From Cylicocyclus nassatus (Eukaryota; Nematoda; Chromadorea; Rhabditida; Strongylidae): a stretch of 64,000 nucleotides of DNA. Positions 9,785 through 20,803 of the stretch are shown here, in pieces. A program made the position numbers and the translations under genes. Below the pieces are notes generated by a model, which saw only the letters and a program-made list of their open reading frames with translations, made no database searches and had not been told where the DNA came from. Location: the NCBI GenBank assembly GCA_958299035.1, contig CATQJL010000079.1, forward strand, positions 496,001 to 560,000. The letters run 5' to 3'. Each line of letters starts with the position of its first letter. The first letter of the stretch is position 1.

Positions 9785-12203
9785 TCAAATTTTATCACCT
9801 TCGTTCGAAACCTTTTCCGTCTCTCCATGGCTGTGCTCAAGTGGACTGAGATTAGTATTTCCACTTTCCGCGGTTTCGGCTATGTCAGCTGCATCTCCGA
9901 TAAAGCTTGGCGTTTCCAAAGTGGAGGCGTCTTCACTAACATGTGTTACAGTTATGTCTGGAACGCTAACTTCTGCTTCACTCCAAATTCCAGAGTTGGT
10001 TATAGACACTTCCAATCCGGTGTTTTCGTGAGGAGTTATCATAACGTCGTTCATTCCGTCTACCACGTCCACAGACTGGTCTGCTTCTACAGAAGGCGCA
10101 TTCGGCAGCATTGGCCCAGTAATAGCAGTTTTTGTGAAAGTTCTGTCAAATAATTTTGCACTGCCTGACAATGACTGCTCTTCAGGTGAAACTTCCTCAA
10201 TTGTGGCAACCTTCAAAATACATGTGGCTGACTGCAATTATCTGTGGTAGATTGCAAACCTTTGCTTGCTCAAAGTAATATATACCTCTGTCAGTTTGTC
10301 AAGAAGCTGGTCGGCATCATCCAAGGAGTTTTCATCACCGCCAACCGTCACTGTCTGACGTGACAACATCGCCAGGGTTTCCACTGTGTCCAAGGTTCTA
10401 CGTGATGGATGAGGCTCCGCATCTAAACAGAAGTCGACATACAGAATAAAACGGTAAATAAGCACACCGATATGTTGCTTTTCCAATTTCGCATCATCCA
10501 CATCCGATTGGTGCAGAGTAAAAGAGCTTGCTGAACTACGAGTCTTCTGAAAAAATTTATTCAAAAATGACATAAACGGACAAGCCCGCCTACAAATAAT
10601 CCCAAAAGCTTGGATTTTCAACTTGAAAAACATTTGATTACCATAAAACTTCAAAAACATAGGGCTTGCTGTGCATTGGTCAAACGCTTTTATATAGTTC
10701 TTATAAATCAATGATAAGCATGCAACAGACTTCAACGCGCAACAACAATAAACTGAAGGAAATTTACTTCAGCACCAAAAAAATAATAGAATTTTCCAAC
10801 AAGGTTTATACCATAGCTGATACGCAAAAACCATATCATTTTCCAGTTGCAAAAATACATAAACTGAAATGAATTCGAGCTTTCAAAAAGCAGATTTATT
10901 CACGTTTTATGGTAATCGATTCCAAATGATAGAATTTCAGATTTTCATAGTACAGGACTTGAGTGTGAATGATAATTTCATAACTTCTACCTCTTCTTCA
11001 TCAAAGTAAGAAAGTGACTCTTCGCAAACGGTAGACTGCGAGGCAGTGCGTATAATTCCTACATCAGTACTATCCTGAAAAATGTACTTGCAAAAAGGAA
11101 AAGCTGAAAATTTTAGAAAAGTTTGAAGAATGCTTTATCACTTCGGACAATGAGCTTTGTTGATCCGCTGCAGATTCCGACACCAAAATGTTGTTCCTTT
11201 CGTCTGCTGTCGCAGGCTCCTCCAACTGACCCAGGTCTAAGGGTTCTACCCCAGCCCGACGAGAAGTTGAGTGTAGCACTAATACTAGGAACTATTTTGG
11301 GAAAGAGACAAGAATCATATCTGCAGACCTTTTTCTTCCGAAAAAAACTCATCCAGTTGATTAATTAGCTTCGTTCTTTCAGAAACTGCGCGGTTATACT
11401 GAATGATTTGGGCTCTTATCGACTTTGTACTAAAGCAAATAAATAAATGTCTATCCTGGCACTATTGATCGAGAATAAGTTACATTTGCTCGATATCCCT
11501 TGTTTTCTCTTCAAAATCTCTAATCAGAATTTCAGCCTGTTCGCGGCGAATGTCCAAATTTCGGCGCAGAGATCGTACACTGAGATTCCAAAGGTCGCAT
11601 TCAACTGAAACTCAAGAAATAGGTATTTTGAGAAACAACAGCAGCCTCTTTGTCTCACCAGTCTCGTTTAATGCTCTTGTATCCATTCTCACAGGCGACA
11701 GTTCATTCTCGTTAGCGGTGGTAGGAATCGTAATGTTTTCTGGACGAGAACTATCGTCCTCTCTAAACCTTAATTTTCTCGCTGAATTCTCGTAACGAAT
11801 TATCAGCAACCAGGTTATGAAAAAAAAACATATAATCGAGTCCCAGCCAGGTTCACATAGAGGCGGAGCATTACGAACATCTTATAACGTTGATAGACTT
11901 CAGACGTTCACGTCAAGATTACTTTTCAATCTTTATCAAAGTCACACCTTAGCTGCTATGTCCCCGCTCCTATCTAACTTTGAGAATTTTGTGATATATA
12001 GATCACAAATAAAATTCGTCAGATTCTTTGAAATCATTTAAATGCGACCTATAACAGTTGCAGTTATACTTTTCAATAAAAGCTCGTCTTTGGATCTGCG
12101 CAGTAGCCTGTGTCGAGAGAAGGCGTTTGATCCTGTTGCTGCATTCTTCGATTTTATCGTAAACTTTCTTCTGTTGTCTTTCAAGGATTTGCAGAAATTC
12201 ATG
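9785..12203 (-). CDS. Coiled-coil protein of unknown family, nine exons
   Basis: Nine segments join with matching phases: 12203-12070, 11762-11659, 11604-11484, 11429-11329, 11278-11142, 11074-10991, 10546-10468, 10422-10286 and 10231-9785 (TGA). Introns are 45-67 bases except two of 307 and 444. The joined frame gives about 447 residues. The N-terminal third is heptad-like coiled coil (LERQQKKVYDKIEECSNRI; RRNLDIRREQAEILIRDFEE; YNRAVSERTKLINQLDEFF). The rest is acidic and rich in serine and threonine, with no domain I recognise. The first segment has no in-frame ATG. Either upstream exons lie beyond 12203, or translation starts at the ATG at 12202 in another frame, which also splices in phase using the acceptor at about 11776. 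A structural or scaffold role is only a guess. Confidence 0.7.
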
Positions 12204-12378
12204 CTTAAATTAAAGGCAGTGTCAAGGCAAATCTGGGCACGTGAGGTTTTCGCCTAGAAACTTATGAGGGGGCCTTAACAAGGCACTGCCTAAGAGGCAG
12301 TGCTAAAAATTCATTCACGGTTGAGAAATCCGTAGCCAAACCCTCCTCGTCTGCGCCGTGACCGTAACACTTAACGCG

Positions 12379-13568
12379 CGAACATAACTTCCTTTGCATT
12401 ATGATCGGATATTCTGTCAAGTCGTTGACCGCACGGAGCGGCAGTAGATTGTGGAGGACGCGTCGCGCGGCCGAACGCACGTACCAGTACGAATCTCTGA
12501 TGAATGCAGTGCTCCCGTGACATTTCAGCCGCGCCTCGGCTGCTCCGCAATTTACGGCAACCCGACGCTATTCCAGTATCTGGGCACCAAAATTTTTTGT
12601 CGTGGATTTGCCTGAAACTTGGCCTAGGGATGTTATTCGGCTTCCTGATGCCAAATATCACGTTGCTTTTGTACGATAGCGTCATTTCCTGAGGTTACGG
12701 TGGGTGTACGGTAGGGGGTCGAAGTCATGGATTTGGCTGAAATTTACTCTAAGGGGATTATTCGACATGCTGATCACCAATGTCGTGCTCATTCCGCTTG
12801 AAGCCTTTGCGTGGTATACCGTGATCTACATTGGCTCGAAAGGCGGAAAAATCTCTAATTCATGGGCTGCAAATTACCGTAACTCCACTATAAGGCGTTA
12901 TTGCAACGAGCGAGCATGATATTCGTAAATAGCATGCTCAAAAGCCCTTCTAAGCAAAGATTTAAGCAAATTCGAAACTTCGACTTATCTATGGTATACG
13001 TTCCGACTCAAGTAAATGGCGTTTTTGAAAAAATTAGCACGATATGAATGTTCAGAGGGCTCAATAACCTCCCTTGGCGAAGTTTGTAGCAAAATTCATG
13101 ATTTGCTCTCATACCGTGCACCTACCGTAACTCCATGAAAAAGCCACAGAATGCAGAAAAAGTGTGATATTTGTGATCAGCATGTTGAATAATCCCCTGA
13201 AGTAAATTTCAGCCAAATCCATGACTTTGACCCCCTACCGTACACCCACCGTAACCTCAGAAAATGACGCTACGTACAAAAGCAAAGTGATATTTGGCAT
13301 CAGGGAGCAGAATAACACCCCTAGGCCAAGCTTCAGGCAGATCCACGACAAAAAATTTTGGTGCCCAGATACTGGAATAGCGTCGGGTTGCCGTAGATTG
13401 CGGAGCAGCCGAGGCGCGGCTGAAATGTCACGGGAGCACGACATTCATCAGCGATTCGTATTGGTACGTGCGTTCGGCCGCGCGACGCGTCCTCCACAAT
13501 TTATTGCCGCTCCATGCGGTCAACGACTTGACAGAATATCCGATCATAATGCAATGGAAGTATGTTCG
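12379..13568. mobile_element. Large foldback element, arms about 410 bases
   Basis: The left arm (12379 to about 12795) and right arm (about 13155-13568) are inverted copies around a spacer of about 360 bases. The outer ends read GAACATAACTTCCTTTGCAT and its complement. The inner parts carry a motif family that recurs across the window: TTGGCTGAAATTTACTC, then GACATGCTGATCACCAATG, then TTACGGTGGGTGTACGGTA. ORFs of up to 133 codons in both arms are mirror images of each other, as expected of an inverted repeat rather than genes. Confidence 0.8.
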
Positions 13569-14503
13569 TTCGTATTCAAACCCAAAGTTGGGAGAAATCA
13601 AAAAATAAAACTGAATGAATAAAATTTATCATCTCAAGTACCTGCCCCAATTCAGCTCAGGCTAAAGTTGGCATGAGGGAGCCCGCGTCGCGAGGGTACT
13701 GCTCGAGTCTACGAGCTAGATGTCTCGTCGATCTCTTCGCTCTCTGCGGCAGCACGCGTATGTAGCGCAACCCCTGACGTTGCGAGCGCGCAAATTCAGC
13801 CGGCATTTCGGCCTGATCTCGATTGGGGCAGACCGTAACGTTAGTATTTCAAAGGAGCAAAATTTGTTATACCAATTAAAACATCTGCGCGTAATTCCCT
13901 CTTTAGAAAAACATTGATGATCGTCTAATTCTAGAGGAAAAAGCCAATGCAAGAGCGTATCATGCACTGATTGAAGACAGTTTGCGATGGTAAGCATAGT
14001 CGTTTTAGCCATACGTGGAAGACCTCAGCGTAGCCCGACCGCTTCGCAAGAGCCAGGCGGAGCGTCTGCGAACACAAGACGAGTATTTTTGTCGGTAAAA
14101 AATCGAAATGAAGAAACGGCATAAGTTCCACCACGATGTGTACATCTGACGACTATGCATCCCGGTCTTGCTTTACCGTCTGTCTCATGGAGTGGGTCCT
14201 GCGTGACCACTTCGCTTGGGCTATGCACCGCATAGGAATGTGCTTTCTCATAATTTTTCCACACCTGATTAGCGACTGAAGCTCATCCCTGTCTTTCCTA
14301 TGCGTGGAAAATGTTTAGCCGACAAGTTTGAAAACGCGGTGGAGAGCCCGAGCGATGCGGTCGAGCGGGATATGAGCCACTAAAATCTCACTCCAAATGA
14401 GACAGAGGCTCTTGGCTAAATCTAGCGCACACTAAGAGCATCTTAATAGATTATTCAGGGTACTGATCGAGCTGCGAAGTCGAGATAATAAACGGTTTGC
14501 CAG
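13569..14503. other. No gene seen
   Basis: Neither strand shows an exon I can support. The ORFs present lack splice context and have unbiased composition. Confidence 0.4.
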
Positions 14504-15025
14504 TAATATGGGATTTCTACCTCACTTCGAAGGTTTCAAAAAAGTGGCATTCAAAAATTCCGTCTGTGAAATAATACGAAGAAAAGTAAGTGCGAAAAAT
14601 CTGGAAATCTATTTGCTCACTACTCAGCGTACTGCTTGCAGCTGCAGCGCAAGCAAAATTTCAAAGAATGGGTCGAAACTTCTCAGAAGAAGTTACAATA
14701 CTTGCTAAGAAGGACCTTGATGCTTTGAGCCAGTTTCTGCGCAATAAGCAGTATTTCTTTGGGGATCAACCAGTGACGGTAAGACATCAATTAAAGGCTA
14801 GTCCCAGACAGAAGGGGCGGTCCATGAAAGCGGAGCGGGTGCGTGCATATGAGCCGCGTTCGCAGCCGCTTCGCAAGCCAACCATTTAGTCGGGCCTCCC
14901 CTCTTTCAGGCCAGCTTGCAACAGATCAATTTCAGCTTGACTGCGAGTTCTTTGCACACTTGGCGCAGTTTCTATATACACCTCCCGCTTCACCAGCACG
15001 TGTTAACCTCGGGCACTTCCGTTGA
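14504..15025 (+). pseudogene. GST-C domain exons, FAX/CDR-like; partial or degenerate
   Basis: A segment of about 14628-14778 ending at a good donor (GTAAGACATC) encodes FQRMGRNFSEEVTILAKKDL, then LSQFLRNKQYFFGDQPVT. In phase 0 it joins 14936 onward (acceptor AATTTCAG) encoding LDCEFFAHLAQFLYTP. This matches the C-terminal glutathione-S-transferase fold of failed-axon-connections and nematode cadmium-responsive (CDR) proteins, which carry GxGRH..EE, then DL.ALS..L....(F)FGD.PT.LD...F.HLAQFLY. A candidate upstream exon, 14504-14585 (donor GTAAGTG), cannot be joined in phase. The frame hits TGA at 15023-15025, about 15 codons after the conserved HLAQFLY block, where family members usually continue for dozens more. 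No thioredoxin-like N-terminal half was found. It is either a decayed copy or a gene whose remaining exons I misplaced. Confidence 0.45.
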
Positions 15026-15557
15026 AATCTCAGGAGAATCGTGTCAAAAAGTGCAAAAGACAGCGTCACCACGTACTCACGCTGGTTCACCTTCTCTAGA
15101 GCGCAGACGGTATGTTCTTTACATTTGATAGATAACTAACCTCAGTGGCGAACGCCGCCTACAACTTGAATTTCTGCATCTGAAAATCGGAACGACTTAT
15201 GCGATGTAACCGATAATTATAACCATATACCTTGCGTAGGAGTAAAGCTTCTGTTTTTTTTTCTTGTTCATTTTTCCTTTGATATTCTCGATTTTCCTAC
15301 GACTGCCGCAGTGTCGGCACTCGCCAACGCTGCGGCAGTCAGGAGGAGAAAGCGAATTCTAAAAATGAGAAGCGTTACTTGTAGTACCTACTAGGGTCAA
15401 TAGACCTTCCAGCAGATGCAAGGACCGGGAGTACGATTAGCAGAAGTTAACAGAAATTTTTCGCGCACCGTGTTCCTGGTCGCAACGAAATCAGCAGTGC
15501 AAGAACCAGTATTTTTGGTGCGATATTGCTTATGGCAGGTCATGTCGTTTTATGGCC

Positions 15558-15592
15558 CTCCCCCCTCCCCCCTCCCCCCTCCTCGCCCAGTC
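15558..15592 (-). repeat. CCCTCCC tract with G-quadruplex potential
   Basis: The plus strand has four or more C runs (CCCTCCCCCCTCCCCCCTCC) in about 35 bases, so the minus strand could fold into a G-quadruplex. No gene adjoins it closely. Confidence 0.6.
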
Positions 15593-15958
15593 CTGCCACG
15601 TTAGCGATGCATATTTTTGTAAAGCGCACAATTTGAGCCTGGTGTATGCGGCAACACGGCTGCCGTGCGGGTTTGAATCCTGACGTGGAGTCACCGCTGA
15701 TTGCTTTGAACGAGAACATGGAACCCTAATATTAAAGCAGAGTGCGAGAAACCGCATGACAAGGACCTACTTGGGAGAGTTTGGTAGAGGAGAAGAGGAA
15801 CTACTTTGGACATTCGTCCATGAAAGGATTTCAACCTCCTCTGCTCCTCTCAAAAAAAAAATTTCTAGTCCCGCCACTATAAAGGATTGAATAAGACACA
15901 ATTTCTTTTCATTCGCTGTTTCTTTCTCATTACTGTTATCGACAGTATGTCAATCAAG

Positions 15959-17301
15959 TATAGCAGACGTCATCCGTCTAGTCACCTCGGTGTGATGTGT
16001 GTTACTTCACACAAATTTAAAATCTCGGATAAGGCGATGGGGTCCCGCCGTGCCGTGCTTACACGCCAAGCTGCCTGCTTTTTATATTTGATGTTTTTTT
16101 AGTTCTTACCTTTATGGTCTAGTTTTCGATGTTATCACCTTTATACGTCATGCATGACGTTTCAGATCGAATATCTCAGAATTCATCACTTTCACTTCAG
16201 GTAGGGAGCCGAAGGGCAACCTTGCAGAATTTTGAAGTCTGCGTTTTTTAGTTCCGTCATATGTATAACTAGCTGGCATACCCGGCTTCGCCGTATGTTC
16301 CGAATAGAAAATTCCATTTCTTAACCGATCCGAACCAAACTTGGCACACATACACTACGGGCCCCAGCGGGTGTCATAGGCTACTTTTCGTCATCGATCG
16401 ATATCGATTTTATCGATTTTTTTGCAAAATTTGAGCTAGGGGGCTGGAATTTGGCAGGGGAGGGGGTGTAATCGAGCATGCTGGTCACCACCTCCCAAAT
16501 CCCAGCCTTCTAGCTTAAATTTTGCAAAAAAATCGATAAAATCGATAAGAGTAATGCACGATTTTAAAAACTAATATTGTATTCGGAATCCCCATGCTCA
16601 CTTACCCCCCTATGCCAACTCCCAGCCCCGTAGCTCAACGTTTGCAAAAAATCGATAAAATCGATATCGATCGATACGAAAAGTAGCCTATGACACCCGC
16701 CGGGGCCCAAAGTGTATGTGTGCCAAGTTTGGTCCCGATCGGATCAGAAATGGAATTCTCTATTCGGAACATATACAAACAGACATTCAGCTTTATATAT
16801 AAGAAGAGTAAAGTAGTCTTTAAGGCAGTGTTAGTTTCAACTTCCCTTTCACTGATATCGAAAACTGTGGTTTTTTTAATGTCGAGTTTCTATTAAGAAG
16901 CTGTCTAAATCAAAGGAAGTTGAAACTAAAATTGCTCAAGGGATACGTTACCCTCTCTGCTCATAACAATACTGAAGAAAGCGGATCTACTTGCAAATCC
17001 TGCAAAGATGCCTATCTGCCTCCCTTACCTGAAAGTAAAAGTGATAAATCTTTGGATCTTCGATCTAATACGCACGCACGATGTATGAAGGTTACAAACA
17101 TCGAAAATTAGACCATGCGTAGCAAAAAAAGCTCATAAAATATGAAAAACAGGCGCAGTTAGGCGTCAGATTCTAACCGTACTGTGCACTTGGTGTAATT
17201 ACGGTGCGGCGGGACCCCATCGCCTCATCCGGGATTCAAATTTGTGTGCAGTAACACACATCGCACCGAGGTGACTAGACAAATGACATCTACTATATAT
17301 A
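15959..17301. mobile_element. Long-inverted-repeat element, copy A, with nested insert
   Basis: The left arm begins TATAGCAGACGTCATCCGTC and the right arm is its inverted counterpart ending near 17301; arms are about 280-300 bases. Shared landmarks are CTAGTCACCTCGG, GATGTGTGTTAC and GTCCCGCCGTGCCGT. Copy B at 19767-20612 is the same family. A second inverted structure is nested at about 16265-16800: the left half has CCCGGCTTCGCCG and the AATTCCATTTCT end, the right half is its inverted copy, and both carry TCGATAAAATCGATAT motifs. Its right edge (ACATTCAGCTTTATATATAA) resembles RTE-type retrotransposon 3' tails. There is no coding capacity. Confidence 0.75.
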
Positions 17302-19096
17302 GTTCATTTATAAAATGGCGAAGAACGATTTTACTGCGGACTTTCCACCCATCGGAGCATATAACGCTTATACAAGAAGGCATCACCTTAACGTTCAGCT
17401 TAGCCACTTCCAGTGTCTAAATTTTATCATACGTAAGCAAAAAACCATTCGACTAGAGATGAAGAACAAGAAAATGCAAATTTCGGAAGTTGCGTGCGTG
17501 TCGCGCTCGATTTTTCAAATGCCCTTATAGCTTTCCCTTTAGTGGTATACTCACGATATTCTCACAACTATTTCAACGGAAACGTTTAACGAACGCTCTT
17601 CTCACCTGGATTATTTCCATCTTCGACTCTCTCATAACGCTGTCTAGCTTTAACACATCATTGGACATCAATCCCTGCGCCATTTGAACCGCCAGAGAAA
17701 CACCAGACGAATGCGGGACTTCCTTTATATTACCACTCCTAAACACTGCCAGCAGCTACTTTGAACAAATCATGGTATGCAGGACGTATCCACGGTATTA
17801 TAGTAATAGCCTAAAAATGGGTGGGCAGATATCTCTTACCGCTGCTCTTCCACGAGCTCTCCCAAATTGCGAGTTTTTGACTTCTTGTTTTTTAGTGCCG
17901 GCTCTACGCCATTTTCCATGGTGTCATCGTCTTGACTCATCTGTAATAAAAACATTTTCGGAGAAACAGTTACACGAACGAATCTCTGAACTTTGACTGT
18001 TCCACAACGGTCAAAGACACGTCATAATAGTACCCTCTTTGAGTTCGGACAAACCGACCATTTCAACTGAGTCATTTGAGAACCTCCCAGTCTGAGGCAA
18101 TATTTATCAATCTCCCACTCGCTGTGCGGACCATTGTTAACGAGAGCGCGCACAGGTGAGAGCGCCCGCGATTTATGAAAGTCTGGGAAGCGCGGCCCAA
18201 ATGGGCAGCGCCGGCCGACTTGTCGAGATGGGGAACTGCTGCCCGACTGTCGTGCCCGACATGGCCAAACTTGCCAGATCGGACCATATTCTTCAATAGA
18301 CAGGAGCCCCGCCCAGCTTGGCTTCATATATCGCGGGTGCCAGTGCCCGCGCCTGTACGGGCTGTTACCTGTAGGGGAACCCCTTCCTATACAGGAGATT
18401 GATAGATACCGCCCCTGATTAGCGCTCTTCCACCGTTGCAGGCGACCATTACCCAGTCGAGCATTTGTCGGTGAACACCAGCACCCGATCAGATATCAGG
18501 AGATCAGTAAATACCGCTCTGAACGAAAAACTCTTCGGTCGAATTCACAACCTCTCATTGCCACTTCAGGATTGGAACATAAGAGTTGTCAGATCTGAGC
18601 CTCCCTTACAAAACAGTATTTGCAAGAGATCAAATAAGACGAAAAGAACTTAGAAAGTTGAGGAGCGGAAGCTCTGCAAACAATGCCTAAAAAGTTGAGG
18701 AAAAGAAGCTCTGCAAACAATGCCTCAAGCCTCACACCGGCACAGTTTTCTCAATGTTGCGCAATAGCCATGAAAAGATTTCAGGAACTCAAAAGGCAGC
18801 AAAACCGATCTACTTTCAGACTAACATGCCACCGTATGTAAACTACCACGAACCGTTTTACTATATGTTTACAAATTATACAAATGAGCTCTTTCTGCCA
18901 AATGTTGCGTCGTTTAGGAAGGACTGCAAGAGCAAGGAAAAATTGTTTTATACTACGTCAAAGAGGTTTAAACACTCACGTTTTCTATTTTGCCGTTGAG
19001 ATTGGTATTTGACACATTCATTCGACTTGGAACAGCACCAGCATCATTTACAATCTTTGCTGAGCCCGGTGCCTTCGACTTCCGTTGTTTTACCAT
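17302..19096 (-). CDS. Utp12-domain protein (WDR43/UTP5-like), interrupted
   Basis: Exons with agreeing phases: 19096-18980 (ATG start, MVKQRKSKAPGSAK; donor GTGAGTG), 18923-18882, 17940-17840 (MSQDDDTMENGVEP; donor GTAAGAG), 17738-17606 and 17416 to at least 17302. The fourth exon contains VQMAQGLMSNDVLKLDSVM, matching the start of the Utp12 domain (QGL.SND...L) found in nucleolar small-subunit processome proteins such as WDR43. The fifth continues it. Expected role: early pre-rRNA processing. Oddities: the 941-base intron between exons 2 and 3 holds no WD40 exons, which WDR43 would need, so exons 1-2 could belong to a separate short protein. Exon 5 runs directly into foldback copy A, and the same frame can be followed on its far side (15958-15934) to a donor-like GTAATG. 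The locus may be broken on this haplotype. Confidence 0.55.
18096..18413. mobile_element. Small inverted-repeat element in an intron
   Basis: Terminal 20-mers GGCAATATTTATCAATCTCC (18096-18115) and, inverted, GGCGGTATCTATCAATCTCC (18394-18413) match at about 16 of 20 positions around a GC-rich interior. A related end lies near 18490-18512. It sits in the long intron of the Utp12-domain gene model. Confidence 0.4.
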
Positions 19097-19098
19097 AT

Positions 19099-19356
19099 CT
19101 ACAAATAAGTTTGAATTGACTCATATTTTCCCTGAATTATGTGCACATATAATATGAATTTCCTACTAGAATCTGGCAGAAGGGAAGTCCAAAGCACTGT
19201 AGAGACTAGAAGAAAGCGACGAAAATCGATAAGTGCGCAATGAATTTACAAGATTTTGCGTATACGATTTGAGTCTTGCAAAAATTCAAACACAACGAGG
19301 AGACAATCGTCAACTTCTTTTCCTCCATCCAAATCTCTTATCTGTCGTCAAATAAC
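19099..19356. promoter_or_regulatory. Putative bidirectional promoter
   Basis: The minus-strand gene starting at 19096 and the plus-strand gene starting at 19357 diverge from this 258-base gap. The ATG at 19096 is preceded two bases upstream by a TTTGTAG acceptor-like site, compatible with trans-splicing or a 5' UTR intron. No clear TATA box is seen. Confidence 0.35.
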
Positions 19357-19697
19357 ATGGAAGCTGTCGTAAGATGACAGTTGTTTACTTATTTGCAACT
19401 CATGCAAAAAACTTGGAGATTTTATAACTAGTAAAGTGGCAAGCCTTGGGATAAATCTGTAGTTTTTTTTGTTACCTTTTGAGGGTCTGTTTATAGGGTA
19501 TAATCTTCAAAGATAAGTCTTGCTCATCAGAGACCGTGTTTTCTATAGATGTTGATGACGCTTTGGATAGACTGGTACGACTGCGCAATTTGCGATATGC
19601 CGACGATGTCTATTTGAAGATTTACTATAGTAAAATGCAGCCAAGCGAAGATCATCCAGATTGTCCTGTTGCCTTAGAAGCTGATTTAAATTTTTAA
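19357..19697 (+). CDS. Small protein, about 70 residues, two exons
   Basis: Exon 1 (19357-19368, MEAV, donor GTAAGATG) joins in phase 0 with exon 2 (19497-19697, acceptor TTTATAG), which ends in TAA. The product is helical and charged (VDDALDRLVRLRNLRYADDV, then YLKIYYSKMQPSEDHPD), without signal peptide or membrane segment. Exon 2 is convincing by composition and length. The four-codon first exon is the simplest start that keeps phase, but a longer 5' end is possible. Foldback copy B begins 70 bases after the stop. No family is recognised. Confidence 0.5.
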
Positions 19698-19766
19698 TTT
19701 TGCAACTGTTTCTTTGCAATTGATTAATGGATGTAAAGCTCATTGTCCATCAGCCTGCAAAGCCAG

Positions 19767-20612
19767 TATACTAGGCGTCATCCGTCTAGTCACCTCGGCG
19801 CGATGTGTATTATTGCACACAATTTTGAAATTCCGGATGGGCTGGGCTCCTGCCGTGCCGTACTTGCACCAAGTGCGCATATGGCTAAAATTTGACGCCA
19901 AACTGCCCGATTTTCTTATTTTGATCTTCTTTTGCTTTGAGCAGCACGCACGGTCTACTTTTTAATGATTTGTTACCTTTATACTCGTGCATTACCTTTT
20001 TAGGTTAGATATCTCAAAAATTACTACTTCTGCTTTCAGGTAAAGGTGGAGATAAGCAGTCTTACAAGATGAAGTAAGTCTGCTATCTTCACTGCTGCCG
20101 CATGTAGAAAGAGTAGAATATCTCTTAGGCAGTACGAGTTTTTGCTTAAAGCAATCCCACTAGAGACTTAGAAGAAGCTTTCCAAGAGGAACTCGGCACA
20201 AAACGATTTCAGTGAGAAGGAAGTTGAAAGTCGTTTCGTCTAAAAGATACTCTATTCTTTTTACACACGACAATCCCGAAAAAAACACTTACTTTACAAG
20301 CCTGTAAGATTGCCCATGTTCCCTTACCTGGAAGCAGAATGATAAATTCTAACATATCCGATCTGAAACATCGATGCACGAGTATAAAGGTAACACATCA
20401 TTGAGAATTAAACCATGCGTGCAGAAAAAGTGCTTAAAACGAAAAAAAAACATTAAAATAAGAAAATCGGGCAGTTTGGCGTCGTTTTAGCCGTATGCGC
20501 AGTTGGTGCAAGTACGCCAAAGCGGGAGCCCAGCAATTCATCCGGAATTTCAAAATTGTGTGCAGTAACACACATCGCACCGAGGTGACTAGACGGATGG
20601 CGTCTACTATAG
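19767..20612. mobile_element. Long-inverted-repeat element, copy B
   Basis: Inverted arms of about 290 bases (19767 to about 20060 and about 20325-20612) share the termini and landmarks of copy A: TAGRCGTCATCCGTCTAG, CACCTCGG(C/T)G, TGCACAC, TCC(T/C)GCCGTGCCGT. No ORF of note lies in the spacer. Two copies with the same ends support a real family. Confidence 0.75.
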
Positions 20613-20803
20613 TTAAATTTGTTCAATCTCTTCTTTAACTCTTCGTAACGAGCTGTTTTATATATTCTATGTACCGTTACCTAAACAATTGCCAATATTT
20701 CCTAACGTTCACAAAGGGTCATTTTTGGACATGTTCAGCTTGGTTTCAATTGTGAATGAAGTCAGCCTCTTCATCCTCATGTAAAGTAATATTCCTTGTT
20801 AGT

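Noticed and set aside
12371..13622. ORFs of 104-133 codons with similar proteins on opposite strands
   Set aside because: They are mirror translations of the two arms of one inverted repeat.
14025..14264. 79-codon minus-strand ORF
   Set aside because: No splice context and no recognisable motif.
15620..15700. tRNA gene or tRNA-derived SINE (GGGTTTGAATCC resembles a B box)
   Set aside because: The T stem is mismatched and no acceptor or anticodon stem can be folded around it.
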